NCBI GenBank assembly: GCA_050184225.1
Contig: JBFXAN010000008.1
Coordinates: 1-64,000 of the forward strand
Reading direction: 5' to 3'
Length of the DNA: 64,000 nucleotides
DNA from: JBFXAN01 sp050184225
GTDB lineage: Bacteria; Chloroflexota; Dehalococcoidia; CAUJGQ01
Shown here: positions 17,034 to 25,836 of the stretch, piece by piece
Numbering within the stretch: the stretch's first letter is position 1
Layout of the letters: every line of letters begins with the position of its first letter
Notes under the pieces: generated by a model
Databases searched by the model: none
What the model was told of the DNA's origin: nothing
Seen by the model: only the letters and a program-made list of their open reading frames with translations
Program-made: the position numbers and the translations under genes

Positions 17034-18395
17034 ATGCTCAAGCCGCGGTTTCTCCGCCTCGCGGTCGTCTCACTGACCGTGGCGCAGGTCTATGCCAGCT
17101 ATAAGATCCCCCAAGTTCTCGGCAAGGCCGGCCTCTATCGCGACACACGCGCGAAGGTCAGCCGGCGCCATCGCCGGAACGCTGAGGCGCTCTACAATCT
17201 CGCCGCCCGACTCCAGGGCTTGATGATCAAACCGTGCCAGTTCCTCAGCAGCCGCGCCGACCTCGTCCCCGACGAGTACATCGAGGTTCTCTCCCGCCTC
17301 CAGGACAAGGTGCCGCCGCGACCCTACGCCGAGATCCGGCGCGTCATCCGGCAGGAGCTGGGCGCCTGGCCGGAGCAGCTCTACGCCTCGATCGATCACC
17401 GGCCGATCGCCTCTGCCTCGCTCGCCCAGGTTCACCGCGCCCGCATGGCCGACGGCCGCGATGTCGCGGTCAAGGTCCAATACCCGGGGATCGACCGGAT
17501 CGCGAAGGCTGACCTCCAGAATATGATGCTGCTCTCCCGCATTCTCAGCCGAATCGAGCGTCCCTTCGACTTCACGCCGATCGTCCGCGAGCTGGAAAAC
17601 CTTGTTCCGCTCGAGCTCGACTTCATCAACGAGGGCCACAACGCCGAAACTGTCGCCCGTAACCTCCAGCACCGGTCGGAGTTCATCGTCCCCGGCATCG
17701 TCTGGGAGCGCACCAGCCGGCGCGTGCTCACGATGGACTTCATCGAGGGATTCAAGATCTCCGATGTCGGGGCGATGCGTGCTGCCGGCATCGACACCGC
17801 CCAGGTCGCCCAACTCCTCACCGAAGCCTACTGCGAGCAGATGCTGATCAACGGCTTCTTTCACGCGGACCCGCATCCCGGCAACCTGATCGTCCAGCCG
17901 GGGCCGCGCATCGCGCTGATCGACTTTGGCCTCTCCAAGCGCTTCCCCGCCGCCTTCCGCCGCTCATTCGTCGAGCTCACCCGTTCGATCATCCTCAAAG
18001 ACGATCTCGCCACCGCCAAGGCATTCCAGTCGCTCGGCTTCAAGGCAAAGACGGATGACCCCAAGACCTTCATCGCCCTCGGCGACGCCTTCCTCGGCCG
18101 CGCCGTCCGTGAGAATCGCGTCTACGCGGACCAGGAGATGGTGGCCGAGATCAACGCCATGCTCACCCGCACGCTCCGCGAGAACCCCGTCGTCGAAGTG
18201 CCGACCGACATCGTCCTCGTCGGCCGCGTCACCGGCCTGCTCTCCGGCCTCGCCAAAACGCTCAACTCTCAGGTGGATCTGCTCGCCACGATGATGCCCT
18301 ACGTCGCCATGCGCACGATGTCCCCCGAAGGCCGTGAAGCGATCTGGGCCTCGATGACCGAGGAAGAACGCGCCGCCCTGCTGGCGGCGGACTGA
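17034..18395 (+). CDS. ABC1/AarF (UbiB-like) atypical kinase family protein
   Basis: A 453-residue member of the ABC1/AarF/UbiB family of atypical kinases, often linked to quinone or lipid biology. Conserved pieces seen are IASASLAQVHRARM (the Ala-rich loop), VAVKVQYPGI with the ATP lysine, LDFINEGHNAE, the catalytic HADPHPGN, and the metal-binding IDFGLSKRF. The KxGQ motif that normally contacts the active site reads Lys66-Pro-Cys-Gln69, with cysteine in place of glycine. There is no C-terminal membrane tail like that of UbiB. ATG 17034 is preferred over GTG 17019 because GGGGTGG stands in front of it. It ends just before a palindromic repeat. Confidence 0.87.
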   Translation: MLKPRFLRLAVVSLTVAQVYASYKIPQVLGKAGLYRDTRAKVSRRHRRNAEALYNLAARLQGLMIKPCQFLSSRADLVPDEYIEVLSRLQDKVPPRPYAEIRRVIRQELGAWPEQLYASIDHRPIASASLAQVHRARMADGRDVAVKVQYPGIDRIAKADLQNMMLLSRILSRIERPFDFTPIVRELENLVPLELDFINEGHNAETVARNLQHRSEFIVPGIVWERTSRRVLTMDFIEGFKISDVGAMRAAGIDTAQVAQLLTEAYCEQMLINGFFHADPHPGNLIVQPGPRIALIDFGLSKRFPAAFRRSFVELTRSIILKDDLATAKAFQSLGFKAKTDDPKTFIALGDAFLGRAVRENRVYADQEMVAEINAMLTRTLRENPVVEVPTDIVLVGRVTGLLSGLAKTLNSQVDLLATMMPYVAMRTMSPEGREAIWASMTEEERAALLAAD

Positions 18396-18398
18396 CAT

Positions 18399-18560
18399 AC
18401 CTCTCCCCCGACCCCTCCCCTCGCAGGGGAGGGGAGCCTCACGCAACCGTCGTTTGCCAGCGTCGACTTCGTGACGGAATGGCGGTGGACCGGTTCACGC
18501 TGGCACCCGCCCCCGATCAGGACTCCCCTCCCCTGCGAGGGGAGGGGCCGGGGGAGAGGT
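18399..18560. repeat. Palindromic intergenic repeat, copy C
   Basis: Two inverted edges, acctctcccccgacccct and aggggccgggggagaggt, each enclose a smaller hairpin (ccctcgcagggg and cctgcgagggg) around a ~90-base interior. The architecture and the ggactcccctc/gagggg hairpin arms are those of the copies at 1-130 and 53435-53590, although the interior has diverged. Confidence 0.65.
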
Positions 18561-18626
18561 ATTCCCATTGACCCTCACCCCCCCGTCGCCTAGGATTTGC
18601 CCGGCGCACTCGCCCCGGAGCACGGC

Positions 18627-19319
18627 ATGGTTAGTCCAATTGATACCGCCCGCGAGCAGGGACGGACGCTGCTCAATGAGGTTGAATCGAAGCAACTCCT
18701 CGAACAGAGCGGCATCCCCACATCCGGCGCTCGACTGGCACAAACGGCGGATCAGGCCGTGCAGATCGCCGGCGAGCTTGGTTTCCCGGTCGTGCTCAAA
18801 GTGCTCTCGCAGGACATCGCCCACAAGAGCGACGTCGGCGGCGTCGCGCTCAACCTCGCGGATGCGGATGCGGTCCGGGCGGCGTTTGATGCAATGATGC
18901 AGTCGATTCAAGCAGCCCAACCCTCCGCCCGGATCGACGGCGTCTCCGTGCAGCGCCAGGCGGCCCCCGGCACCGAGGTGATCGTCGGCATGAGCAAGGA
19001 CCCCCAGTTCGGTCCCGTGATCATGGTGGGTCTGGGCGGTGTGCTCGTCGAAGTGCTCCGCGATGTTGCCTTCCGCCTCGTGCCGCTCGAACCACGCGAT
19101 GCCCGCGACATGCTCCACGAGATCAAGGGATTCCCGCTGCTCGAAGGCTATCGCGGCGCGCCGCCGGCCGACCTGGCCGCGCTCGAATCCCTCATTCTCA
19201 ACGTCTCCCGCTTCGTCGAAGCGCATCCTGAGATCGACGAGCTCGACCTCAATCCCGTCTTCGCCTATCCGGATGGCGCCGTCGCCGTCGACGCCCGCGT
19301 GATTGTGGCACCGGCATAG
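18627..19319 (+). CDS. ADP-forming acyl-CoA synthetase, beta (ATP-grasp) subunit
   Basis: A 230-residue ATP-grasp subunit of nucleoside-diphosphate-forming acyl-CoA synthetase. The start MVSPIDTAREQGRTLLNEVE leads into SKQLLEQSGIP, the nucleotide-binding part has FPVVLKVLSQDIAHKSDVGG (the lysine and histidine that handle the phosphate), and AAPGTEVIVGMSKDPQFGP and ELDLNPVFAY complete the fold. Together with the alpha subunit at 19395 it interconverts an acyl-CoA, ADP and phosphate with the free acid, CoA and ATP, conserving energy from acyl-CoA catabolism. GGAG precedes ATG 18627 at six bases. Confidence 0.88.
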   Translation: MVSPIDTAREQGRTLLNEVESKQLLEQSGIPTSGARLAQTADQAVQIAGELGFPVVLKVLSQDIAHKSDVGGVALNLADADAVRAAFDAMMQSIQAAQPSARIDGVSVQRQAAPGTEVIVGMSKDPQFGPVIMVGLGGVLVEVLRDVAFRLVPLEPRDARDMLHEIKGFPLLEGYRGAPPADLAALESLILNVSRFVEAHPEIDELDLNPVFAYPDGAVAVDARVIVAPA

Positions 19320-19320
19320 T

Positions 19321-19385
19321 GGTATCAGGGGTTCGGTGTCAGGCATCACCAGTCGAACCGCCCGCAACCCGATCCCTGATCCCTG
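19321..19385. repeat. Imperfect inverted repeat between the synthetase genes
   Basis: The arm ggtatcaggggttcggt near 19321 pairs imperfectly with aacccgatccctgatccc near 19368-19385. It fills the gap between the two subunit genes and could form a hairpin in the shared message. Confidence 0.45.
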
Positions 19386-19394
19386 GAGAACACC

Positions 19395-20819
19395 ATGTCA
19401 GACCTGATGCAGCGCCTCGACCGCGCGCTCAATCCGCGCACCGTCGCCGTCGTCGGCGACAAGCGTGCCAGCAACTACACCTGGCTGCGCAACCTCAAGC
19501 CCTTTACCGGCACCGTCTATTCGGTTCAGATCGACCCCAATGACATCCCCGGCATTCTCGAGATGGGCGTCCAAAACTTCTCGAGCCTGACCGAGATTCC
19601 CGATGACGTGGACTATGTGATCTGCGCCGTGCCCCGCCAGGTTGCCCCGCGCGTCCTCGCCGATGCCGCCGCCAAGGGTGTGGGTGGGGTCGGCATGTTC
19701 ACGTCCGGCTTCGCGGAGACGGGCGAAGAACTGGGCGTCAAACTCCAGGAAGAGGTCACGCGCATCGCCCGCGAAAACAACCTGGTGCTGATCGGTCCCA
19801 ACTGCATGGGCCTCTACAACGCCCGCCTCGGCGTCCGGTTCAGCGCCGATCAGCCGGCCGGCGTCGGCGGTTCGGTCGGCCTCATCTCCCAGAGCGGCAC
19901 TCACGGCATCAACATCTCGCTCGTCGCCGCCGCCAACGGCATTCGTCTGAGCAAGGCCGTCAGCATCGGCAACGCCGTCATCCTCGACGTGCCCGATTAC
20001 CTCGAATACTTCGGCCAGGATGACGAGACGAAGGTGATCGCCCTCTACGTCGAAGGCGTCAAAGACGGCCAGCGTTTCGCACGGGTGCTGCGCGAGGTCG
20101 CGGCAAAGAAACCGGTCCTGATCTGGAAGGGCGGACAGACCGCCGACGGCGCCCGCGCGACCCAATCACACACGGCGTCGCTGTCGTCCCAGATCGCGAT
20201 CTGGGACGCGCTCATTCGCCAGGCCGGCGCCATCCGCGTCGACAGCCTGGAGGAGATGCTCGACACGATCAAGCTGCTGCTGTATGCCAAGCCCGGCACC
20301 GGCCACCGCCTCGCGCTGATGGCGATGACGGGCGGTCCCTCCGTCGTGATCACCGACGCCTTCTCCAAGGCAGGCTTCACCGTACCGGAACTGGGTCCGT
20401 CCTCATATGAGGAGCTGTCGACCTTCTTCAACGTGATCGGCGGCAGCTATCGCAATCCCTTCGATATGGGCGGCACGATCGGTGGTCCCCAGGGCGCCAA
20501 TCTCGACCGCCTCTTCGATATCCTCGAACGCGACGAACATATCGACGCGGTCGTGATGGATATCGCCGCCCTGTTCATGGCCCGCCAGTTCCTCGACCAC
20601 CCGGAACGGTTTGAAGAGTTCCTCGGCCGCCTCGAACGTCACCGCGACCGATCCTCCAAGCCGTTCCTCACGATCCTCAACCCCGGCCATCTCGATGGCG
20701 AGGTCGTCCCGATTCGGAACACGCTGCAGGAGCGCGGCTTCCCCGTGATCCCAAGCTTCGAGCGCGCGGCCGGCGCCCTCGGTCGCGTCACCGCCTACCA
20801 TGAGCGGTGGAACAACTGA
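19395..20819 (+). CDS. ADP-forming acyl-CoA synthetase, alpha subunit (CoA-binding/ligase)
   Basis: A 474-residue partner of the ATP-grasp subunit just upstream. An N-terminal CoA-binding Rossmann domain starts RTVAVVGDKRASNY. Two succinyl-CoA-ligase-like domains follow, with LIGPNCMGLYN, GLISQSGTHGIN and SIGNAVILDVPDYLEYFGQD. His259 in TQSHTASLSSQ corresponds to the phosphorylated histidine of this enzyme family. Order beta-alpha as separate genes, rather than one fused polypeptide, is seen in some archaea and Chloroflexota. Substrate could be acetyl-CoA or branched acyl-CoA; sequence alone does not decide. The start is fixed by a GGAGA site. Confidence 0.88.
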   Translation: MSDLMQRLDRALNPRTVAVVGDKRASNYTWLRNLKPFTGTVYSVQIDPNDIPGILEMGVQNFSSLTEIPDDVDYVICAVPRQVAPRVLADAAAKGVGGVGMFTSGFAETGEELGVKLQEEVTRIARENNLVLIGPNCMGLYNARLGVRFSADQPAGVGGSVGLISQSGTHGINISLVAAANGIRLSKAVSIGNAVILDVPDYLEYFGQDDETKVIALYVEGVKDGQRFARVLREVAAKKPVLIWKGGQTADGARATQSHTASLSSQIAIWDALIRQAGAIRVDSLEEMLDTIKLLLYAKPGTGHRLALMAMTGGPSVVITDAFSKAGFTVPELGPSSYEELSTFFNVIGGSYRNPFDMGGTIGGPQGANLDRLFDILERDEHIDAVVMDIAALFMARQFLDHPERFEEFLGRLERHRDRSSKPFLTILNPGHLDGEVVPIRNTLQERGFPVIPSFERAAGALGRVTAYHERWNN

Positions 20820-20876
20820 CCCGGCCCGCATCTCGCGGCATCGCGCTGTATCCTGTACAGAGGTGAACACAGCGTG

Positions 20877-22085
20877 ATGCCCGACTTGATCTACCTCGAC
20901 CACGCCGCCACCACGCCGATCGATCCGCGCGTGCTCGATGCGATGCTGCCCTGGCTGAGCGGTCGATTCGGCAACCCGTCCGCGCTCTACCGGCTCGGCC
21001 GTGACGCGCAGCAGGCGATCGAGACGGCGCGACAGCAGGTCGCCGCCTGCCTGAACGCGCGTCCGTCCGAAATCATCTTCACCAGCGGCGGCTCTGAGTC
21101 TGCAAACGCCGCCGTTCGCGGCCTGCTCCTTGCGGCACAACTCGCCCGCACTGCCAACCACATCGTCACCACGACCATCGAGCACCACGCCGTCCTCCAT
21201 ACGTGTGAGTACCTGGAGCGATTCGGCGTCGAGGTGACCTATGTGCCGCCGGACGATGAGGGCCGGATCAGCGCCGAGAGCATCATCCAGTCGGTTCGAC
21301 CCGACACCGGCATCGTCAGCCTGATGCTCGCCAACAACGAGGTGGGGACGCTCCAACCCGTGGCCGAGGTGGCGCGGTTGGTTCAGGAGCGGGGCCGGTC
21401 GCTCGGACGGCGCATCCCCGTCTATACCGATGCGGTCCAGGCGCCCGGCTGGCTGTCACTGGACGTCCGTGCCCTCGGCGTCGACGCGCTCAGCCTCTCC
21501 GCCCACAAGTTTGGCGGACCCAAGGGCGCGGGCGTGCTCTATCTACGACGGGGTATCCCATTTCTCGCGCAACAGACCGGCGGCGGGCAGGAGCGTCAGC
21601 GCCGCGCCGGCACCGAGAATGTCGCCGGGATCGTCGGGACCGGCCTCGCGCTTCATATCGCCGAGGCCGCACGTGAGGAGGCGTCTCCCCGGGTGCGCGT
21701 GCTCCGTGATCAGCTTGAGGCGTCAATCCTCGCGCGTGTGCCGCGGACCTCGCGCAACGGCCATCCAACGGCACGGCTGCCGAACAACGTCAACATCGCC
21801 TTCCACGGCGTGAAAGGCGATGTGTTGGTTGAAGAATTGGACCGGCTCGACCTCGCCGCCTCAGCCGGGAGTGCCTGCGCGACGATGACGTGGGAGCCTT
21901 CGCATGTGCTGATGGCGATGGGACAGACGCAAGAACAGGCCGCATCGGCAGTCCGGTTCTCGCTTGGCCCCGAGCATACCAGCACTACCCTTCATGACGC
22001 CGTCGAGCGCATCGAGCGCGCCGTCCGCGTCGTTCGGGCAAACGCCGGCATGGCGCCAAGTATGGCACTGCCGGGAGCGACCTAG
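20877..22085 (+). CDS. Cysteine desulfurase (NifS/IscS family)
   Basis: PLP enzyme (402 residues) that takes sulfur from cysteine for Fe-S cluster or tRNA modification pathways. The start MPDLIYLDHAATTPID is classical. The segment FTSGGSESANAAVRG and the ligand region TIEHHAVLH bind the cofactor. Lys211 in SAHKFGGPKG forms the Schiff base, and Cys334 in SAGSACATMTWEPSHVL is the persulfide carrier on a short group I loop. The ending HVLMAMGQTQEQAASAVRFSLG is normal. A GTG one codon upstream is an equally possible start. No scaffold or thiI/mnmA gene is adjacent, so the pathway served is unclear. Confidence 0.92.
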   Translation: MPDLIYLDHAATTPIDPRVLDAMLPWLSGRFGNPSALYRLGRDAQQAIETARQQVAACLNARPSEIIFTSGGSESANAAVRGLLLAAQLARTANHIVTTTIEHHAVLHTCEYLERFGVEVTYVPPDDEGRISAESIIQSVRPDTGIVSLMLANNEVGTLQPVAEVARLVQERGRSLGRRIPVYTDAVQAPGWLSLDVRALGVDALSLSAHKFGGPKGAGVLYLRRGIPFLAQQTGGGQERQRRAGTENVAGIVGTGLALHIAEAAREEASPRVRVLRDQLEASILARVPRTSRNGHPTARLPNNVNIAFHGVKGDVLVEELDRLDLAASAGSACATMTWEPSHVLMAMGQTQEQAASAVRFSLGPEHTSTTLHDAVERIERAVRVVRANAGMAPSMALPGAT

Positions 22086-22115
22086 ATCCGTTTTCAGAGC
22101 ACCACGTTCAAGGTA

Positions 22116-22403
22116 CTATCCGTCGACACCGGCCTCGTCGGGAGTGCACGCTCGTCGCGGATCGAAGAACCGGCAATTGAGGCAAAACTCCTCGGTGCCG
22201 TCGAATCGGTCCGCCATCGTCGAGTGCGCGCAATTAACCTCCCAGCCAATCTGGCGGATGGTACCCCGAAAGTAGCTGGTCCACAGCGGAACGATCCTGG
22301 CCTGGCGACAGTCAAACTCGCGCCGTAGCTCAGTCAGATCCTGCTGTAGCTCCTCGTCCTTCGGAATAGTCGGATGGTGTTGAGGAAGTCGTGCGCGAGT
22401 CAT
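22116..22403 (-). CDS. Small cysteine-containing hypothetical protein
   Basis: A 95-residue frame beginning MTRARLPQHHPTIPKDEEL at ATG 22403. It has a helical N-terminal half (LQQDLTELRREF) and a cysteine-bearing C-terminal part (GWEVNCAHSTMADRF, then EEFCLNCRFFDPRRAC). The CxxC...C group suggests a metal or zinc-ribbon-like site. No family is recognised, and no good Shine-Dalgarno site is seen; an in-frame ATG about 20 codons further upstream is possible. The open frame extends far beyond, opposite the histidine kinase gene, but that extension is antisense. It converges on the cysteine desulfurase gene with a 30-base gap. Confidence 0.5.
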   Translation of the reverse strand: MTRARLPQHHPTIPKDEELQQDLTELRREFDCRQARIVPLWTSYFRGTIRQIGWEVNCAHSTMADRFDGTEEFCLNCRFFDPRRACTPDEAGVDG

Positions 22404-22606
22404 GCGTTTACATAAGCAGCTTAGCACATGTGAAGCTGCGCGCCAACCCTCTTCAGACCCCATTGTGAAACGATTCTTCACTGCAAGATCCCTGTTATAC
22501 CGCGTTGCTTTGCTCACTCGTATGCTGGCGATCCGACTAGACATATGTTGGAAGATAGGTTGGCCCGAAGAAGGCGGCTCTCCACACAACGTCCCACCGC
22601 CGGCCC

Positions 22607-22670
22607 GGGAGCGCGGCCACCCTGGCCGCCGTAGATATGATGTGTCAGCGGCCAGGATGGTCGCACTCCC
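22607..22670. repeat. 23-base inverted repeat of the gggagcgcgg type
   Basis: The arms gggagcgcggccaccctg... and ...caggatggtcgcactccc pair at 20 of 23 positions around an 18-base loop. It lies in the ~315-base gap (22404-22718) upstream of the histidine kinase gene. A related hairpin occurs at 52449-52520. Nothing else identifiable is present in this gap. Confidence 0.6.
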
Positions 22671-22718
22671 GAGTTTTCCCCATCGCTCATCTGCCCTTGG
22701 TGTGTCACGCTGTAGTGC

Positions 22719-24506
22719 ATGGATCGACAGAGCAACGAAACAGGAGAGCTCGCCGCGCTCCTCGACGTGGCTCGCAGCGTCGCGTCCACTCTCGAGCTCG
22801 AACCGCTGCTCAACATCATCCTCGATCAGCTGAAGCGGATCGCCGATTACTCCGGCGCCGGCATCGCTATCAGCGATGGCGACGAACTCCGCTTTGTCGA
22901 GTCGCGCGGCGCCACCGCCCAACTGCGCGAGCCGGAGGTTGTCGGCGTGCGGTTTACTCCCTCTCGCGCGGCGCCGATCTGGGACCCACTGGTCCGGCAC
23001 GAACCGTTTATCATCGACGACGTTCGCGGCGACAGCGACCTCGCCCGCGCCTTTCGTGTTGTCGTTGGACCGTACCTCGAGTCGCCGGGCATACGCTATA
23101 TCCGCTCCTTTCTTGGTGTCCCGCTCGTTCATCGCGACAAACTGATCGGCCTGCTCACGCTCTCCGGCGATCGACCCGGCATGTACACGTACCGTCACGC
23201 CCGATTGGCGATGGCGATCGCCACCCACGCCGCCGCCGCGATCGAAAACGCCCGTCTCTATGAAGAAGCCCGCGCCGCCCAGTCCGGCTTCGCCCGTCAG
23301 ATCGAGCGGCTGATGGTGCTCGGCGGTATCACCCAGCAGCTGCTCGCCGCGACCGATCTGGACACCGTTCTCACCGTCGTCGTCGAGTCGGCGCTCCGGC
23401 TCTCCGAAACGAGCGGCGCCGCCGTCGCCCTGATCGATGACGACGGTGACACGATCACGCTCGCCGCCAGCGCGGGAGAGCCGCGCGACTACTTCGAGCG
23501 ATACACCAATTCGCGCATTGACGACGAGTTCCTCGCCGGCACCGGCACCGGCCGGTCCCTTGTTCAACGTGCGGCCTTCGTCGTCGAGGATTATGCAACG
23601 TGGGGTGAACCGGAAACCCGCCACATCGGCCAGGCTGCCGCGCTCTCACAGCAGATTCGCGGCTTTGTCGCCGCGCCGCTCCTCGTCGACGGCATCCCGA
23701 TCGGCGTGCTCCGCGTCCACGACACCGCGCCCCGTGCCTGGGCCGGAGAAGATGTTGCCCTGATCCAGGCCCTCGCCGACCAGGCGGCACTCGCGATCGA
23801 ACACGCCCGCCTCCTCCGCCGCGGTCAAGAGGCGGCTGTCCTCGAGGAGCGCGCCCGGCTGGCACGCGACCTGCATGATTCCGTCACGCAATCGGTCTTT
23901 AGCATCGGCATGCTCGCCCAAGCAGCACGCATGCAGCACACCCGCGCGCCGGAACGCCTCGCTCCCACGCTCGATCGGATCAGCGCCCTCGCTCAGGAAG
24001 CGTTGATCGAGATGCGCTCGCTCCTCTTCGAACTGCAACCAGCCGCCCTCACCGAGCAAGGTCTCGCCAGCGCGATCGAGCGCCTCGTCACCGCCATGCG
24101 CCTCCGCGGCGACCTCGCCATCACCTTTACCGCCGAATCGGACATCCGCCTCCACCCAGATACGGAACTGGCCCTCTTTCGCATCGCCCAGGAGTCACTT
24201 GCCAATGTGATCAAGCACGCCCGCGCCAACGAGGTAACCATCTCCATCACCACGCCCGGCAATCGGCTGATCCTCAATGTCTTCGACAACGGTGTCGGCT
24301 TCGATCCCACCACACCGATCACGGCATCGCCCGATGGCATTCGCGGCGGCATGGGACTCCGCTCGATGCGCGAGCGCGCGGTGAAGGCTGGTATTGCGCT
24401 GGACATACGGAGCGCTCCCGGTACAGGTTCCACGGTCGAAGCAATTGTCGATCTCTACTCTCAATCATCGCTCACGGGCGAACGCGCTCCGTCAATCACC
24501 AATTAG
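22719..24506 (+). CDS. Double-GAF sensor histidine kinase (NarL/DesK class)
   Basis: A 595-residue soluble sensor kinase. Two GAF domains (about residues 10-175 and 200-370) are followed by a HisKA_3 dimerisation/phosphoacceptor helix, with His386 in ARLARDLHDSVTQSVFS, and a GHKL ATPase domain (about 485-585) containing NVIKHARANEV, FDNGVGFD and GGMGLRSMRERA. The class usually pairs with LuxR-type response regulators, but none is adjacent, so it is an orphan here. GAF domains can bind cyclic nucleotides, haem or other small molecules; the ligand is not evident, and no membrane segment is seen. The start is ATG 22719, MDRQSNETGEL. Confidence 0.9.
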   Translation: MDRQSNETGELAALLDVARSVASTLELEPLLNIILDQLKRIADYSGAGIAISDGDELRFVESRGATAQLREPEVVGVRFTPSRAAPIWDPLVRHEPFIIDDVRGDSDLARAFRVVVGPYLESPGIRYIRSFLGVPLVHRDKLIGLLTLSGDRPGMYTYRHARLAMAIATHAAAAIENARLYEEARAAQSGFARQIERLMVLGGITQQLLAATDLDTVLTVVVESALRLSETSGAAVALIDDDGDTITLAASAGEPRDYFERYTNSRIDDEFLAGTGTGRSLVQRAAFVVEDYATWGEPETRHIGQAAALSQQIRGFVAAPLLVDGIPIGVLRVHDTAPRAWAGEDVALIQALADQAALAIEHARLLRRGQEAAVLEERARLARDLHDSVTQSVFSIGMLAQAARMQHTRAPERLAPTLDRISALAQEALIEMRSLLFELQPAALTEQGLASAIERLVTAMRLRGDLAITFTAESDIRLHPDTELALFRIAQESLANVIKHARANEVTISITTPGNRLILNVFDNGVGFDPTTPITASPDGIRGGMGLRSMRERAVKAGIALDIRSAPGTGSTVEAIVDLYSQSSLTGERAPSITN

Positions 24507-24676
24507 CGCCACTCACCTAGGACAGGTGGAACTCTCACCGCACCGTGCGCATGCACCTGCTAGTCTGCCACCACTCCCTTCCCCGAAACGACCCGACATC
24601 GTGGAGCGAACCGAATTGGAGATGGCGACCGGCCCGGCAGTATCGTGATGTACGACTTCAGCAAGGAGTATGAGGA

Positions 24677-25498
24677 GTGTCAGATCAGCTTGAAAAAGCC
24701 GCCCGATTCCGTGCGTTGCACGAGGGGCCACGCGCCTTTGTCATTCCCAACCCGTGGGATGCCGGCTCCGCCCGTATTTTGGCCGGGCTGGGATTCCAAG
24801 CCCTGGCGACCTCAAGCAGCGCATCCGCGGGCGTGCTTGGGCGCCGCGACGGTCAGGTCACGCGCGAGGAGGCGCTGTCAATGGCCCGTGCGATCGTCGA
24901 GGCTACCGATCTTCCCGTCTCCGCCGACCTCGAAAAGGGGTTCGGCGACTCCCCGGATGTGGTCGCGGAGACGGTCCGCCTCGCTGCCGGCGTCGGTCTG
25001 GTGGGGTGCTCGATCGAGGATGCCACCGGCGACCCCAACCGGCCGCTCTACGACATCGACATCGCGACCAAGCGGATCGAGGCGGCCGTTGCCGCTGCCC
25101 GCTCGCTTCCGTTCCCGTTCACCCTGACCGCCCGCGCCGAGAACTACGTCCGCGGCAACCCCAACCTTGACGACACGATCGCGCGATTGCGCGCGTTCGA
25201 GGCGGCCGGCGCTGATGTACTCTTTGCTCCCGGCCTCCCTGACCTTGAGTCGGTGCGTGCCGTCTGCGCAGCTGTATCGCGGCCGTTCAACTTCATGGCC
25301 GGTGCCCGCGGCCGGTCCTTTACCGTGGCCGAGCTCGCCGCCGCGGGCGTCCGCAGGATCAGCCTCGCCGGATCGCTCTACCGTGCCGCCATGAGCGGAC
25401 TGCTCGCCGCTGCCCGCGAGGTGAAGGACCGCGGCACCTTCGACTACCTCGACCACGCCGTGACAACTCCGGAGGTGTACGAGTTCATGCGCGCCTGA
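24677..25498 (+). CDS. Isocitrate lyase/PEP mutase-family protein
   Basis: A 273-residue TIM-barrel enzyme of the PEP mutase/isocitrate lyase superfamily. Landmarks are FVIPNPWDAGSARILAGLGF, the metal-binding LPVSADLEKGFGDSP, VGCSIEDATGDPNRPLYD, the TARAENYVRGNP segment and FAPGLPDLESVRAV. In 2-methylisocitrate and isocitrate lyases a KKCGH motif carries the catalytic cysteine; that motif is absent, placing this in the broad unassigned subgroup that includes oxaloacetate decarboxylase and phosphonate-linked enzymes. The start is GTG 24677 with GGAG 10 bases upstream. It stands alone on its strand between the histidine kinase and STAND regulator genes. Confidence 0.85.
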   Translation: MSDQLEKAARFRALHEGPRAFVIPNPWDAGSARILAGLGFQALATSSSASAGVLGRRDGQVTREEALSMARAIVEATDLPVSADLEKGFGDSPDVVAETVRLAAGVGLVGCSIEDATGDPNRPLYDIDIATKRIEAAVAAARSLPFPFTLTARAENYVRGNPNLDDTIARLRAFEAAGADVLFAPGLPDLESVRAVCAAVSRPFNFMAGARGRSFTVAELAAAGVRRISLAGSLYRAAMSGLLAAAREVKDRGTFDYLDHAVTTPEVYEFMRA

Positions 25499-25836
25499 CG
25501 TTTGGCCCTCGGCGGCGGGTTTGCCGCCGCAGATATCCGGCTCTGGACGCTTCCGGAGAGTGATGCAGCTTCCCACGTCGGAGCGGTTGGATGACAGCCT
25601 CGCCGACGTGCGGCTCTTTGCCACCAATGATCGGATGAACCCGTCGAGCGTGACAGCGTCGGTGAGGGACCAGGCGTCGGGCTTGGGGAGCGTGCGGTAA
25701 CGGCGCCGTCCGCCCGGGTGCCAAAGACGGGCGTTTGTGAGACGATCGCGGCCATGGCCCGGCGCGGACGCGGTGCCGGCCGGTGCTATACTCTCACCGC
25801 CCAGGCAGAGGGCATCCGGATGGAGCGTGTGACGCG
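25499..25836. other. Intergenic region upstream of the STAND regulator
   Basis: About 340 bases without a supported gene. Directly after the lyase stop, a short hairpin (cggcggcgggtttgccgccg) could terminate transcription. Minus-strand frames here give low-complexity Ser/Pro/Arg-rich peptides with no family resemblance. No convincing -35/-10 pair is visible. Confidence 0.4.

Noticed and set aside
22404..23624. Upstream extension of the minus-strand cysteine-containing gene
   Set aside because: Opposite the histidine kinase the extension is mirror sequence; only the last ~95 codons look like a protein.
25444..25755. Minus-strand frame beginning [16 protein letters not shown], reminiscent of a Nudix start
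   Set aside because: The likeness covers only about 15 residues; the rest is Ser/Pro/Arg-rich with no Nudix box.
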